This document shows, one piece after another, positions 34,246 to 42,381 of a stretch of 64,000 bases of DNA. The position numbers and the translations under genes were made by a program. Positions within the stretch are counted from its first letter, which is position 1; every line of letters begins with the position of its first letter. The stretch lies in assembly GCF_051967035.1 (NCBI RefSeq), contig NZ_JBQCKK010000012.1:62001-126000 (forward strand). Reading direction: 5' to 3'. Under the pieces are notes generated by a model. That model saw only the letters and a program-made list of their open reading frames with translations. It was not told where the DNA came from and did not search any database. The stretch is from Brevibacillus sp051967035. Lineage in GTDB: Bacteria; Bacillota; Bacilli; Brevibacillales; Brevibacillaceae.

Positions 34246-36090
34246 ATGAGCCAGCAGCAAAAGCAACAGCCGTTTTTCCCTCCCCGTCCGGGCCGCGGCT
34301 TCGGACATGGCGGTGCGCGCGTGCCGGTGAGCAAGCCGAAAAACTTTTCCGCGACGCTGAAAAGACTGTGGCAGGCGTTCGGACGGGAAAAACGATGGCT
34401 GCCGCTCGTGTTCGCCATCGTTTTCGTGGATGGCTTGCTGATGCTCTCGGCCCCGTATCTGATCGGGAAGGCCATCGACGCGATGACAGGCGGGGCAGAG
34501 GCGTTCGGCTTTTTGGCGATCATCATTCTCGCTTTGCTCGGCTCGTACATCCTGGACGGAGCCTTGACGTTTTTGCAGGGCTGGATGATCGCCGGCATCA
34601 CGCAGCGGATCGTGACCAACATGCGGCAGGCGTTGTTTGAGAAGCTGCAAAAGCTGCCGATTGCCTTTTTCGACTCGCGCACGCACGGCGAGCTGATGAG
34701 CCGCCTGACGAACGATATCGACAACGTCAGCAACTCCATCTCGCAGTCGACGACACAGCTGATGTCCGGGGTGATCGTACTCGCCGGGTCGCTGGTGATG
34801 ATGCTCGTGCTTTCGCCGCTTCTCACACTCGCCTGCCTGATTACGGTGCCGCTCGTCTTTTTGCTCACCCGCACGATTGCGAAGCGAACCAGTGTGCTGT
34901 TCAAAAATCAGCAGATCGAGCTGGGCAAGCTGAACGGCCACATAGAAGAGACGATTTCCGGGATTCAGGTCGTCAAGGCGTTCAACCACGAGCAAAAGGC
35001 GATTGCCGACTTTGATGCGATCAACGACAGGCTGTGCAAGGTCGGGATGAAGGCGCAAGTCTGGTCGGGCTTTTTGATGCCGATGATGAACGTGATCAAC
35101 AACCTCGGCTTTGCGATGGTGGCGATTGTCGGCGGAATCCTGGCGGTGAAAGGGATGATTACCGTCGGGGTGATCGCCAGCTTCCTCAGCTATTCGCGGC
35201 AGTTTGTTCGCCCGCTGAACGATCTCGCCAACATTTTCAACGTGTTGCAGTCTGGCGTAGCGGGCGCGGAGCGGGTGTTCGAGGTGCTGGACGAACGGGA
35301 GGAGCCGCTCGATCCCCCGGACGCCGCTCTGCTCAGCGAACCGAAAGGGCACGTCGTATTCGACCGGGTGAGCTTCGGCTATCACCCCGACCAGCCGATT
35401 TTGAAAAACGTCAGCTTCGAGGCGCAGGCGGGAAGCATGACTGCTCTGGTCGGTCCGACGGGCGCGGGCAAGACGACCGTCGTCAATTTGCTGACGCGCT
35501 TTTACGATGTGACGGAAGGAACGATTTACCTCGACGGCAAAGACATCCGCGAATACTCGCGGGACAGCCTGCGCAGAAGCTTCGGCTTCGTGTTGCAGGA
35601 CACGTACCTTTTTTCCGGGACGATCAAGGAAAACATCAAGTACGGCAAGCCTGACGCGACAGATGCCGAAGTCGAGGTGGCCGCTAAAATGGCGCATGCC
35701 GATGTGTTCATCAACCGGCTGCCCAAGCGCTACGATACGCTGCTGACGGAAAACGGCGGCAATCTGAGCCAGGGACAGCGCCAGCTTTTGGCGATTGCCC
35801 GCGTCATCCTCGCCCGTCCGTCGCTTCTGATTCTCGACGAGGCGACGAGCAGCATCGACACGCGGACAGAGCTGATTATTCAGGATGCGCTCGCGTCGAT
35901 CATGGAAGGGCGCACGAGCTTTGTGATCGCGCACAGGCTCGGCACGATTCGCGACGCCGATACGATCATGGTCGTGGATCGCGGAGAAATCGTGGAGAAA
36001 GGTAGCCACGACGACCTGATTGCGCAAAAAGGGGTGTACTACCAGCTGTTTTACAACCAGTTCAAAAATGTGCAGGCCGCTTCGTCCTGA
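34246..36090 (+). CDS. Heterodimeric ABC multidrug exporter, half with catalytic Walker B
   Basis: 614 residues: a cytosolic N-terminal extension rich in Gln/Pro/Gly (about 1-40), six-helix membrane domain, and nucleotide-binding domain with Walker A GPTGAGKTT, signature LSQGQRQLLAIARVIL and intact Walker B LLILDEATSSID. Here the signature is altered (LSQGQ for LSGGQ) while the catalytic Glu is present, exactly complementary to its partner, so one composite ATP site is degenerate and one is consensus. Probable drug or lipid exporter. Confidence 0.93.
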   Translation: MSQQQKQQPFFPPRPGRGFGHGGARVPVSKPKNFSATLKRLWQAFGREKRWLPLVFAIVFVDGLLMLSAPYLIGKAIDAMTGGAEAFGFLAIIILALLGSYILDGALTFLQGWMIAGITQRIVTNMRQALFEKLQKLPIAFFDSRTHGELMSRLTNDIDNVSNSISQSTTQLMSGVIVLAGSLVMMLVLSPLLTLACLITVPLVFLLTRTIAKRTSVLFKNQQIELGKLNGHIEETISGIQVVKAFNHEQKAIADFDAINDRLCKVGMKAQVWSGFLMPMMNVINNLGFAMVAIVGGILAVKGMITVGVIASFLSYSRQFVRPLNDLANIFNVLQSGVAGAERVFEVLDEREEPLDPPDAALLSEPKGHVVFDRVSFGYHPDQPILKNVSFEAQAGSMTALVGPTGAGKTTVVNLLTRFYDVTEGTIYLDGKDIREYSRDSLRRSFGFVLQDTYLFSGTIKENIKYGKPDATDAEVEVAAKMAHADVFINRLPKRYDTLLTENGGNLSQGQRQLLAIARVILARPSLLILDEATSSIDTRTELIIQDALASIMEGRTSFVIAHRLGTIRDADTIMVVDRGEIVEKGSHDDLIAQKGVYYQLFYNQFKNVQAASS

Positions 36091-36093
36091 TAC

Positions 36094-36143
36094 AAACAGC
36101 CCGTCTGGCACGCTGACTTTTCCGCGTGCAGACGGGCTGTTTT
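36094..36143. terminator. Bidirectional terminator between the ABC exporter and LysR genes
   Basis: Long stem AAACAGCCCGTCTG...CACGC / GCGTG...CAGACGGGCTGTTTT, with A-run and T-run on opposite sides, between convergent genes. Confidence 0.9.
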
Positions 36144-36147
36144 GCCG

Positions 36148-37029
36148 TCACTTGCCGAAGTAATCCAAAATAAACTCCTTGAACCGAACCGCAGCCGGAG
36201 ACAAATACCCGCCTTTGACCTGCGCCATGCCGATGACGCGCTGGCATTTCGGCTCGCGGATGCGGATTTGCGCGATTTTGCTTTGGTCGATGCCGCGCAA
36301 TTCGGGGAGCAGGGACACACCCAGTCCGGCTGAGACCAGCCCAGCGACGGTGGCCGCCTCCTCGCCCTCAAAGGTCACCCGGGGGACGACGCCGAGTCCC
36401 TCAAACAGCTGGTCGGTCGTACGCCGCAGCGCGTAGCCCTTTTTCAAAAAAATAAACGATTCCTCGGCGATTTCCGCAAGCAGGATGCTCTCCCTTCCGG
36501 CCAACGGATGTCCAAGCGGCACGATGGCGAAAAGCTCCTCGCGCCAAAGCGGCGTCCACTGGATCGGCAGCCTGGTTTCCGTCGGCTCGGCGAGAAGGCA
36601 CAGGTCCAGCTTGCCTGCGCGGAGATGCTCCAGAAGCGAATAGCTGTGGTTTTGGATCATCGTGAAGCCGATGGAAGGCGACTTGGCGCGAAACGCGCCG
36701 ATGAGGTCGGGAATCAGGCTGGTGCCGAGCGTGTGCAAAAAGCCGAGTGCCACCTCGCCGTGGTCGGGGTGGACGAGATCGCGAAGCTCCTGTTTTCCGT
36801 CCTCGAATTCTTTGAGGATGCGAGTGACGCGCTTCAAGAAAAGCTGGCCGTACCGGTTCAGCATGATCGTCCGCCCTTGCCGTTCAAAGAGCGGGACGCC
36901 CAGTTCTTCCTCCAGACGCGCGATAGAGCGGCTGAGCGCGGGTTGGGAGAGCGACAACGCCTCTGCTGCGCGGGTGACGTGCTGCATTCGGGCGAGCGTC
37001 TGGAAATATTCGAACTGCTGCCATTCCAT
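36148..37029 (-). CDS. LysR family transcriptional regulator
   Basis: 293 residues. The winged helix-turn-helix is MEWQQFEYFQTLARMQHVTR then AAEALSLSQPALSRSIARLEEELG, followed by a standard periplasmic-binding-type effector domain. It is divergent from the MFS gene at 37177 (147-bp gap), an arrangement like yybE/yybF of B. subtilis, so it probably activates that transporter gene in response to an unknown ligand. Confidence 0.93.
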   Translation of the reverse strand: MEWQQFEYFQTLARMQHVTRAAEALSLSQPALSRSIARLEEELGVPLFERQGRTIMLNRYGQLFLKRVTRILKEFEDGKQELRDLVHPDHGEVALGFLHTLGTSLIPDLIGAFRAKSPSIGFTMIQNHSYSLLEHLRAGKLDLCLLAEPTETRLPIQWTPLWREELFAIVPLGHPLAGRESILLAEIAEESFIFLKKGYALRRTTDQLFEGLGVVPRVTFEGEEAATVAGLVSAGLGVSLLPELRGIDQSKIAQIRIREPKCQRVIGMAQVKGGYLSPAAVRFKEFILDYFGK

Positions 37030-37106
37030 GAAAGCGACCTCCCTGTGCGACGATCACGTGTGATTGAATCATTACTGTTGTGCATCAAAATCATGATTAC
37101 AATAAA

Positions 37107-37138
37107 TTATACATTATGAATTGTCAATGATAGTATAA
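37107..37138. promoter_or_regulatory. Inverted repeat in the LysR/MFS divergent region
   Basis: TTATAC (37107-37112) and GTATAA (37133-37138) flank an AT-rich core of 20 bp. This is a candidate LysR binding region overlapping the promoters. Confidence 0.4.
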
Positions 37139-37176
37139 CAGTGAAACGGGTAGAAATGCGGGGAGGTTTCATCATC

Positions 37177-38409
37177 ATGGGATACATCAGGCAAGGTACG
37201 ACCGCTTTTCGCAAGATCAATCTGGCGTTTTTTGCGGCAGGCTTCAACACGTTTGCGATTTTGTACAGTACGCAGCCGCTGATGCCGGAATTTACGCAAG
37301 AATTTCATATTTCTCCGACGATGGCGAGCCTGTCGCTCTCGTTGACGACGATCTCTTTGTCCGTCAGCTTGCTCGTGTTCGGGACGATCTCGGAGGTGTG
37401 GGGACGCAAGCCGGTGATGATCGGCTCGATGCTGGCCGCCTCCCTCCTGTCGATTCTGACGGCGTGCAGCCCTTCATACGAATCTCTTCTGCTTTTTCGC
37501 ATCATCCAGGGAATTTCGCTAGGCGGCCTTCCTTCGATTGCCATGGCCTATCTAGGTGAAGAAATGGAGCCAAAAAGCCTGGGAGTGGCGATGGGGCTGT
37601 ACATTAGCGGCAATTCGCTGGGGGCGGTGTGCGGACGGATTCTCTCCGGCATGCTGAGCGACTGGTTCAACTGGCACATGGCGATGGGCGCAATCAGCCT
37701 GATGAGCCTGGTCGCCACGCTGATCTTCTGGCTCAGCCTGCCTGCTTCGCAAAATTTTCATCCGCGCGCCCCCGAGTTGCGCAAGCTGGCGGCTTCCATG
37801 CTCAGCCACTTGCGGGACCCGGCTCTTTTCTGCCTGTTCGGCATCGGGTTTCTGAGCCTCGGCAGCAATGTGGCGCTTTACAATTACGTCGGGTATGTCT
37901 TGACCGCACCGCCTTATTCGCTCAGTCAAACACTCGTCGGCTGGATTTTCATCGTATTTCTCGTCGGCATGTTCGCCTCCGTCTGGATGGCGAAGCTGGC
38001 AGACAGGTTCGGCAGGCTGAAAATGCTGCTCGTCTCCTTGATGCTGACGCTGCTCGGTGCGTGCCTGACGCTCGACACTCATCTGGCGGTCATTATCGCG
38101 GGCTTGCCCGTGCTGACCTTCGGCTTTTTCGGGAGCCATTCGATCGCGAGCGGCTGGGTCGGGCGGCGGGCGACCCACGACAAGGCGCAAGCATCGTCGC
38201 TCTACCTGTTCTTTTACTATGCTGGCGCAAGCGTCGGAGGCACGATGGGCGGCCTGTTCTGGTCCTCGCTCGGTTGGGGCGGTGTCGTTGCGATGATCGC
38301 CGGATTCATGGCCGTTGCCTTCGTGTTTGCCCAGCGCCTGTCCAAAATCATCGCCACTCCGTCTAGGCCGTCCGTGGAGAGAAAGTGGACGGTGGCGAAG
38401 CTGAAATGA
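37177..38409 (+). CDS. MFS transporter (YnfM/YybF-like)
   Basis: 410 residues, twelve hydrophobic segments. Loop 2-3 reads FGTISEVWGRKPVMIGS and helix 4 holds LLLFRIIQGISLGGLPSIAMAYLGEE. It resembles the YnfM/YybF group of efflux carriers. ATG at 37177 has GGGGAGG 9 nt upstream. Likely controlled by the divergent LysR protein. Confidence 0.9.
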   Translation: MGYIRQGTTAFRKINLAFFAAGFNTFAILYSTQPLMPEFTQEFHISPTMASLSLSLTTISLSVSLLVFGTISEVWGRKPVMIGSMLAASLLSILTACSPSYESLLLFRIIQGISLGGLPSIAMAYLGEEMEPKSLGVAMGLYISGNSLGAVCGRILSGMLSDWFNWHMAMGAISLMSLVATLIFWLSLPASQNFHPRAPELRKLAASMLSHLRDPALFCLFGIGFLSLGSNVALYNYVGYVLTAPPYSLSQTLVGWIFIVFLVGMFASVWMAKLADRFGRLKMLLVSLMLTLLGACLTLDTHLAVIIAGLPVLTFGFFGSHSIASGWVGRRATHDKAQASSLYLFFYYAGASVGGTMGGLFWSSLGWGGVVAMIAGFMAVAFVFAQRLSKIIATPSRPSVERKWTVAKLK

Positions 38410-38514
38410 AGCGGCGGAGCCCCTTTCTTTTCGAAAAGGAACGGGACGAGGCTATGGAGTGCAAAACCAGCCAGGGTCGCAGCATGTTCCGACATGATCC
38501 CCTCACGGCAGACA

Positions 38515-38545
38515 GGAAAAAAGAGTCCAAAACAGCTTGGACTCT
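38515..38545 (-). terminator. Terminator of the minus-strand small membrane protein gene
   Basis: Perfect 9-bp stem AGAGTCCAA / TTGGACTCT; on the minus strand it is followed by six T residues. Confidence 0.85.
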
Positions 38546-38599
38546 ACCCTGTAGACCGGAGGGGATTTTTCACGATACCGCGTCACGCATCGAGGCTGG

Positions 38600-38941
38600 C
38601 TACTTCTGGGCGTGTCTTTTTTCCTGGATGACGCAGCCGAGGTAGAGCAGCAACAGCAGCAAGGAAACGTACACGGAACCATCGAAGTAGCTTTTAAACA
38701 GCTCGCGCGACCAGCGATCCTCGCCGATAATCCAGTAAGCGAGCGAATTGGAGATGGCGATTCCGTCATTTGCTGCAGGGATGAGACTCTCGGTGTAGTT
38801 TTGGGCAAGGCAGACCGTCGATAGCACGGATGCGAACAGGAGCACAAGCGTTACGGCTGAGTAGTAGTTTCTCGCACCGATTCGCTTCAGGAAAAAAAGA
38901 ACGAGTGCAACAACCAGACCGGCCATCATGAGAAACAGCAT
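38600..38941 (-). CDS. Hypothetical membrane protein
   Basis: 113 residues with three hydrophobic segments: MLFLMMAGLVVALVLFFL, YYSAVTLVLLFASVLSTVC and YVSLLLLLLYLGCVI. The loop between the second and third is about 35 residues (QNYTESLIPAANDGIAISN). No family recognised. AGGAGG precedes the ATG at 38941. Followed by its own terminator. Confidence 0.72.
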   Translation of the reverse strand: MLFLMMAGLVVALVLFFLKRIGARNYYSAVTLVLLFASVLSTVCLAQNYTESLIPAANDGIAISNSLAYWIIGEDRWSRELFKSYFDGSVYVSLLLLLLYLGCVIQEKRHAQK

Positions 38942-39208
38942 GGTTCGAATCCTCCTTTGGCAAGATGAGCCAAATGCTTTTGGAAATCTTGTTGGGCAAA
39001 TGCAAGCGATTGGCTTCTCTTCTAGGCTTGTTGTGGTTCTATATACATTTTACCAGTTGCGGAGTTCATTTGGCATTTTATAAAACGGCAGCCGACGTAG
39101 CTTAACCGAAGAAGCGGAACATGAGAGGTCCCCCGCTTTTTTTTACCGTTTCCAGGTTTTCTCAAATCCAAAATGGTAGGATAGAACCGGGAAGGAGAGT
39201 GATCGCTC

Positions 39209-39643
39209 ATGCTTCGAAAAGTGCTGGTCGCGCTCGCATCTGCGCTCATTTTGTGCCTGGTGCTGGCCTGGTCGACCTACACGCCAGCAGGCGAGCGGGA
39301 AGAGGGTGTCTACCATTGGTCGTACGGCTCGCTGGTCGTGATTTATCTCATCTATGCCCTCCCCGTCTATTTGCTTGGCGGGATTCCGTTTGCCTATCTG
39401 ATCGAGTTCGCCGAACGCAAAACGGGGTGGAAGCATCCGCTGGCTGTGTATTTCTTTCGCTTTTTTGCTTATGCGTTGGCGGGCTACATCGTGTTGGGAC
39501 TGCTTGTCCTATCGAACGAGGGCTCTTTGCGTGATGCTTTTGCGTCGTACGGGTTGCTGCTGTTGGGCGGAAGCGCGGCTCTGTTGTACGGCCATGTCCT
39601 TCTGTTCAGCTTTTGGCTCGTGAAAGGACGAAAGGATTGGTAG
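39209..39643 (+). CDS. Hypothetical four-helix membrane protein
   Basis: 144 residues, four hydrophobic segments: VLVALASALILCLVLAW, LVVIYLIYALPVYLLGGIP, FFAYALAGYIVLGLLVLS and YGLLLLGGSAALLYGHVLLF. No family recognised; the WYHWSYGSL-like loop and overall plan occur in small Bacillales membrane proteins. AAGGAGAG lies about 8 nt before the ATG. Confidence 0.72.
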   Translation: MLRKVLVALASALILCLVLAWSTYTPAGEREEGVYHWSYGSLVVIYLIYALPVYLLGGIPFAYLIEFAERKTGWKHPLAVYFFRFFAYALAGYIVLGLLVLSNEGSLRDAFASYGLLLLGGSAALLYGHVLLFSFWLVKGRKDW

Positions 39644-39744
39644 TGATCGGCATGACCATTGGCGGTAAAGACAGAAAGTTGTTGAAACTTGCAGGCTGCT
39701 GACCCGTATGTATAGACGAACAGATAAAAAAGGGGAGGCGGAAC

Positions 39745-40575
39745 ATGAACGACAACAACGTAGTAAAGATGAATCCGTTCCAAGCCGGGGGAAAGCTGCT
39801 CACGACCATTCTCGTACTTGCCGTCTTGATCTTGCTCGGGACCCAGTCGTTTACGATCATATCAGCAGGGCATAGCGGTGTCGTGCTCCAACTGGGCGCG
39901 GTTCAGCCAAAAGTTTTGCAGGAAGGCATGCACTTTAAAATTCCTTTTATCCAGACCGTCATCCCGATGGAGGTACGGGTTCAAAAATCGGAGACGAGCC
40001 AAACGTCCGCTTCGCGCGATCTGCAAACCGTCTCGACGACCATCGCGGTCAACCACCATCTGGACAGCGAAAACGTCAACAAGCTGTACCAGCAGGTGGG
40101 GCTGGAGTACAACAGCCGCATCGTCGACCCGGCGATCGCCGAAGCCCTGAAGGCCGTCACCGCGCAGTACACAGCAGAAGAATTGATCTCCAAGCGCTCC
40201 GAGGTGAGCAACAAGGTCAAGGAGGTACTGCGCCAAAAGCTGTCTACCTACCACATTATTCTCGATGAGATCAACATTCGCGAGTTTACGTTCAGCGACG
40301 AATTCAACCGCGCGATCGAGTCGAAGCAGGTAGCGGAGCAGCAGGCGCTCAAGTCGAAGCTCGACCTGGAGCGGATCAAGATCGAAAAGGAACAGGAGAT
40401 CACGCGCGCGCAGGCACAGGCCGAAGCGCTGCGTCTGCAAAAGCAGGAAGTCACGCCGGAGTTGATTCAGCTCAGACAGATCGAAGCGCAGCTGGAAGCG
40501 ATCCGCAAGTGGGACGGCAAGCTGCCGAACGTCACAGGCGGCGCGACTCCGTTTATCAATGTAGGGAACCAGTAA
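39745..40575 (+). CDS. Prohibitin-like SPFH domain membrane protein
   Basis: 276 residues: one N-terminal transmembrane helix (about 15-35), a prohibitin/SPFH domain (IISAGHSGVVLQLGAVQPKV ... LQTVSTTIAVNHHLDSENVN) and a C-terminal coiled coil rich in Lys/Glu/Gln (KSKLDLERIKIEKEQEITRA). Such proteins form membrane-attached scaffolds. It differs from the longer flotillins FloT/FloA. GGGGAGG precedes the ATG. Confidence 0.92.
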   Translation: MNDNNVVKMNPFQAGGKLLTTILVLAVLILLGTQSFTIISAGHSGVVLQLGAVQPKVLQEGMHFKIPFIQTVIPMEVRVQKSETSQTSASRDLQTVSTTIAVNHHLDSENVNKLYQQVGLEYNSRIVDPAIAEALKAVTAQYTAEELISKRSEVSNKVKEVLRQKLSTYHIILDEINIREFTFSDEFNRAIESKQVAEQQALKSKLDLERIKIEKEQEITRAQAQAEALRLQKQEVTPELIQLRQIEAQLEAIRKWDGKLPNVTGGATPFINVGNQ

Positions 40576-40585
40576 CGACAAAAGC

Positions 40586-40629
40586 GAAGACCATCCGGGC
40601 CACGAATGAGCCGGATGGTCTTCGTTTTT
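40586..40629. terminator. Bidirectional terminator between the prohibitin-like and VOC genes
   Basis: Perfect 13-bp stem GAAGACCATCCGG / CCGGATGGTCTTC, T-run on the plus side and A-rich on the other. Confidence 0.92.
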
Positions 40630-40632
40630 GGT

Positions 40633-41022
40633 TTAGCGCGTGCTCTCGAACAGCTCCAGCCATTCGCCGTCCGGCCCGCGGAAAAACATGTAGCGGGAGC
40701 CGTTCGGCAGCGTCGTGATCGCTTCGTCGATGAAGGACACGCCAAGCTGCTTCAGTCGCTCGATCTCGGCTTCGAGGTGATCCACGGCAAACGCCAGATG
40801 GTGCACCTTGCCTTCCTCCGGCAGCGCGTCGTTGTAGCCGTGAATTAGCTCCAGCTCCGTCTCTGTGCTGCCCGGAAACCCGAGAAAAGCGAGCGTAATA
40901 ATCTGATTGGAATGCACGAGCGTCCCTTTCAGCTCCATGCCGATCACGTTTGTGTAAAAGGCGATGGACGCCTCCAAATCTTTGACCATCAGCCCGACGT
41001 GCTCGATTTTTTTGATTGCCAT
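40633..41022 (-). CDS. VOC superfamily protein (glyoxalase I-like)
   Basis: 129 residues: IEHVGLMVKDLEASIAFYTN starts the first half and VHHLAFAVDHLEAEIERLKQ the second; the metal ligands would be His-8, Glu in ELELIHGY, His in VHHLAF and the final Glu in WLELFES. All four are visible, so a metal-dependent lyase or methylmalonyl-CoA-epimerase-like activity is possible. Confidence 0.88.
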   Translation of the reverse strand: MAIKKIEHVGLMVKDLEASIAFYTNVIGMELKGTLVHSNQIITLAFLGFPGSTETELELIHGYNDALPEEGKVHHLAFAVDHLEAEIERLKQLGVSFIDEAITTLPNGSRYMFFRGPDGEWLELFESTR

Positions 41023-41188
41023 GCGCGGTTTCTTCCTTTCCCTGACAAGCTCGTTTTCCTTTCATTGTAGAAGATTTGCTGCGAAAAGTCTGCCCGTCGG
41101 GTGCTGCATGCGGCGCTGGATTCCTCCCATTGCCTGCGCTGATGGCGTCCATCGAATGATTCGATTGGAACAGAGTGACGGAACCTGA

Positions 41189-41401
41189 TACGGTGAAGGG
41201 AAAGAACAGGAGGTGGCTGTATGGAGCAGCCTGAACCGCTCGGTGGTTGCCGTCATGTCCGCGATGCCGCCCGCCGCTTACGCGCATGCCTGTGTATGGG
41301 CCGATGGCACGACGGTCAGTCTCCGATGGCTGATGGAGGATTACGTCGCGCATATGGAGCACCATCTCGGGCAGCTGTCCAGACAACTTGGCCAGGACTA
41401 G
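41189..41401 (+). pseudogene. C-terminal remnant of a DinB family protein
   Basis: The open frame from 41189 encodes a ~70-residue piece whose WSSLNRSVVAVMSAMPPA, VSLRWLMEDYVAHMEHHLGQ pattern is the last helix pair of DinB/DUF664 four-helix proteins, including the closing HxxHL metal-binding His. About 100 N-terminal residues are missing; a TGA at 41186-41188 precedes it and I could not find the rest upstream. A GTG at 41213 is the only internal start. It ends overlapping the stop of the convergent MBL gene. Confidence 0.6.
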
Positions 41402-42219
41402 ACGATAGACTTCGATTCCGTTTGGGGAAGCCCGGCGAGAACAGAAGTGACGATGTGCACCGAGTCAAATTCGCCCTCGGATGCGGCGATGATCGGCGAG
41501 GGCTTGGCGAAAAGCAGCCCGTTGATTTCCGCCACAGTCAGCCCTTGCCCGTGCAAGCGCAAGATTTCCCCTTGCAGCTGGAGCAAATCGTCCAGCTTGC
41601 GCATAAGCAAATCTTTGCCTTTTGCCATATAGCCGGCATGAGCGCAATACATCGCTTGAAAATCGCGGGTGAGGACGCGGCGAATCGATTCGATCAGCAG
41701 CGGGATGGATTCGTCGCGCAAAATAACTTTTGTCTTCGTTCCGAGAAACAGGTCGCCGGCAAACAGGCGGCCTGTTTGCTTGTCGAACAGGGCGACGTGG
41801 TCGTGCGCATGCCCCGGCGTATGGATGACCTCCCAGTCGACAGTGCGGGAGTGAAAAGCTTCAGCGAGCGGCCGGGCGGCAAAAGGCTCGCGCATTCCCC
41901 AGACAAGCTGGCGGTACAGCGGATAGTCGGCGGGCCTGGAGCATAGCTCCACGCCTTTTTCGTGGATGTAGACCGGGACGTTTTGACTGCGGACAAGCCA
42001 CGCTGCGTTTCCGCTATGATCCTCGTGGCTGTGCGTCAGGACGACGGCGTCGAAGGAAACCGCTGAAAAGCGGGCGATCAGGTCGGCGGCAAGCGATTGC
42101 GGCCCGGTATCGACCATCATCCCGTCTGTGACATACACATGGATTCCCCACTCGCGGCCTGCTCTCTTCACAACCCCTTCCAGGCATAGGACATCTTCAT
42201 GCTGATGGACTTCTATCAC
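41398..42219 (-). CDS. MBL-fold metallo-hydrolase
   Basis: 273 residues with the metallo-beta-lactamase signature THSHEDHSGNA (HxHxDH), a further ligand His in HTPGHAHDHV, Asp in LFAGDLFLG, and His in YCAHAGY, so both zinc sites look intact. The C-terminal ~80 residues are helical. The start is GTG at 42219 with GGAGG 7 nt upstream; the open frame runs 18 codons further without a ribosome binding site. A FadR-like operator sits between the -35 and -10 of its promoter, which suggests a link with fatty-acid metabolism. Confidence 0.88.
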   Translation of the reverse strand: MIEVHQHEDVLCLEGVVKRAGREWGIHVYVTDGMMVDTGPQSLAADLIARFSAVSFDAVVLTHSHEDHSGNAAWLVRSQNVPVYIHEKGVELCSRPADYPLYRQLVWGMREPFAARPLAEAFHSRTVDWEVIHTPGHAHDHVALFDKQTGRLFAGDLFLGTKTKVILRDESIPLLIESIRRVLTRDFQAMYCAHAGYMAKGKDLLMRKLDDLLQLQGEILRLHGQGLTVAEINGLLFAKPSPIIAASEGEFDSVHIVTSVLAGLPQTESKSIV

Positions 42220-42279
42220 AGGAACACCTCCATTTTCTCCCTGCCGAAACTCGTACTGCCCACATAGGAACACATGCTC

Positions 42280-42314
42280 ATTATACTATTGAATGATTAT
42301 TCAGTCATTTCTCA
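42280..42314 (-). promoter_or_regulatory. Promoter of the MBL gene with a FadR-like operator
   Basis: On the minus strand TATAAT lies at 42285-42280, with a -35-like ATGACT 17 bp upstream. Positions 42290-42307 read TGAATGATTATTCAGTCA on the plus strand, 16 of 18 to the B. subtilis FadR (YsiA) consensus TGAATGAMTANTCATTCA. FadR bound there would block the promoter until long-chain acyl-CoA is present. Confidence 0.6.
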
Positions 42315-42381
42315 ATTTCTTTTCCTCGCCCGTCGATCGTGTATGATGGTTAAAGAATGGATACGGACAAGAGGTGAAAAG

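Noticed and set aside
34213..36111. 632-residue minus-strand open frame
   Set aside because: Exact antisense of an ABC exporter gene with all motifs intact on the plus strand.
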